Assembly: GCA_002418705.1 (NCBI GenBank)
Contig: DIEQ01000076.1
Coordinates: forward strand, 164 to 14,074
Length of the DNA: 13,911 nucleotides
Direction: 5' to 3'
DNA from: Mageeibacillus sp. UBA5770
GTDB taxonomy: Bacteria > Bacillota_A > Clostridia > Saccharofermentanales > Saccharofermentanaceae
Shown: positions 13,273 to 13,911 of the stretch, in pieces
Numbering within the stretch: the first letter of the stretch is position 1
Layout: each line of letters starts with the position of its first letter
Made by a program: the position numbers and the translations under genes
The notes under the pieces: model-generated
Told to the model about the DNA's origin: nothing
Databases searched by the model: none
What the model saw: only the letters and a program-made list of their open reading frames with translations

Positions 13273-13911
13273 CTATTTGGGTGTTCCGGATAACTTCGCA
13301 GCAGCAAAAAGAATGTCCACCTCTTTGGCGGTCAGTTGTCTGAAAAGACCGCACTCCGGCCCGTTTTCGAGTGTTATTCCTCCGACGCTTTCCCTGTGGA
13401 GTGCTGTAACGCTTCGGGAAACGGCGGCAACCATACGTTTTACCTGATGGGTTTTGCCCTCGGTGAGTGTCAGCCTGCATGTATTTTCAGAGGCGAGCTC
13501 GAGCCTGGCGGGTGCCAGATGAACACGTTCGTGATCAGGCTCCTCGAGTGTCATTCCGGCTGCAAAGAGTTTGCAGTCCTCCTCCGTAAGGGGCAGCCCG
13601 CTGTATGTGACAAGATACGTTTTATCGACATGCCACTTCGGGCTTGTGAGCCGGTGGGCAAGAGTGCCGTTATTTGTCAGCAGTAAAAGGCCGGATGTGT
13701 TGAAATCGAGCCGTCCGACCGGCGCGAGTCCTTTGAACAGAAGTTCCTGCGGTATTAGTTCAGCGATGGTCGGGAGACGGCTGTCTTCAAGGGCGGTAAG
13801 ATAACCGACAGGCTTGTTGAGTGAAATATAAAGGAATCTGGACGATGAAATCTCAGCTCCGTCCAGTGTTATCTGGTCTGCCTGTTCCTCTTTGATCGAA
13901 AATGCAGGATC
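13273..13911 (-). CDS. rsuA: 16S rRNA pseudouridine synthase RsuA (5' end beyond window)
   Basis: The frame is open from the window edge for 212 residues. It lacks only about the first 35 residues, most of the N-terminal S4 RNA-binding domain, whose end is visible as EEQADQITLDG. The catalytic domain shows SLNKPVGYLTALED, the active-site motif GRLDFNTSGLLLLTN (catalytic Asp codon near 13705-13707), DKTYLVTYSG, LTEGKTHQVKRM and SVGGITL. The DKTYLVT, EGKTHQVKRM and GGITL blocks fit RsuA, which makes the single pseudouridine near position 516 of 16S rRNA, better than RluB/E/F, though these are close relatives. It converges on the J-like gene; the two stop codons are 5 bp apart with no visible terminator between them. 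Confidence 0.9.
   Translation of the reverse strand, partial: DPAFSIKEEQADQITLDGAEISSSRFLYISLNKPVGYLTALEDSRLPTIAELIPQELLFKGLAPVGRLDFNTSGLLLLTNNGTLAHRLTSPKWHVDKTYLVTYSGLPLTEEDCKLFAAGMTLEEPDHERVHLAPARLELASENTCRLTLTEGKTHQVKRMVAAVSRSVTALHRESVGGITLENGPECGLFRQLTAKEVDILFAAAKLSGTPK

Noticed and set aside
1..13911. CRISPR array or insertion-sequence transposase
   Set aside because: No regularly spaced repeats and no transposase frame were seen; the only short repeats are the two 12-bp tandem pairs.

Overview
The window looks like a Firmicutes (Clostridia/Lachnospiraceae-like) chromosome: perfect or near-perfect sigma-A promoters, strong AGGAGG ribosome binding sites, ThiT under a TPP riboswitch, and a greA-lysS pair. 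Species cannot be set from the sequence. It splits near position 4,250 into an AT-rich accessory region on the left and a housekeeping region of visibly higher GC on the right.

Left part (1 to about 4,250), an integrated defence/stabilisation island. An AbiF-like Abi_2 protein with the HEPN RNase motif RNACAH (455-1336) is preceded by its own promoter and a short, strongly structured, terminator-like RNA (about 374-434). That layout matches HEPN toxins paired with an RNA partner and is the most interesting item here. Next come a mostly empty stretch with a tRNA 3'-end fossil and its terminator, a HicAB toxin-antitoxin pair with an operator inside its promoter, and a tyrosine recombinase. The recombinase faces the 3' end of an intact tRNA-Ser(CGA), the probable integration target. 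A degenerate tRNA-Thr-like sequence sits at the left edge. No copy of the tRNA-Ser 3' end was seen to the left, so the far border of the element is probably outside the window.

Right part (about 4,260 to 13,911), core genes. A three-gene run with overlapping or 2-nt junctions encodes a hexapeptide acyltransferase, an M24B Xaa-Pro aminopeptidase and a membrane-anchored alpha/beta hydrolase. A TPP riboswitch then controls the thiamine transporter subunit ThiT. After a structured intergenic region comes an IMP dehydrogenase whose sequence and residue numbering resemble the Tritrichomonas foetus enzyme, then greA, lysS and a membrane protein with a J-like domain lacking HPD. A convergent, truncated rsuA (16S rRNA pseudouridine synthase) closes the window.

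The right-hand genes serve amino-acid recycling, thiamine uptake, guanine nucleotide synthesis, transcript cleavage, lysyl-tRNA charging and rRNA modification. The left-hand genes fit phage defence and element maintenance.
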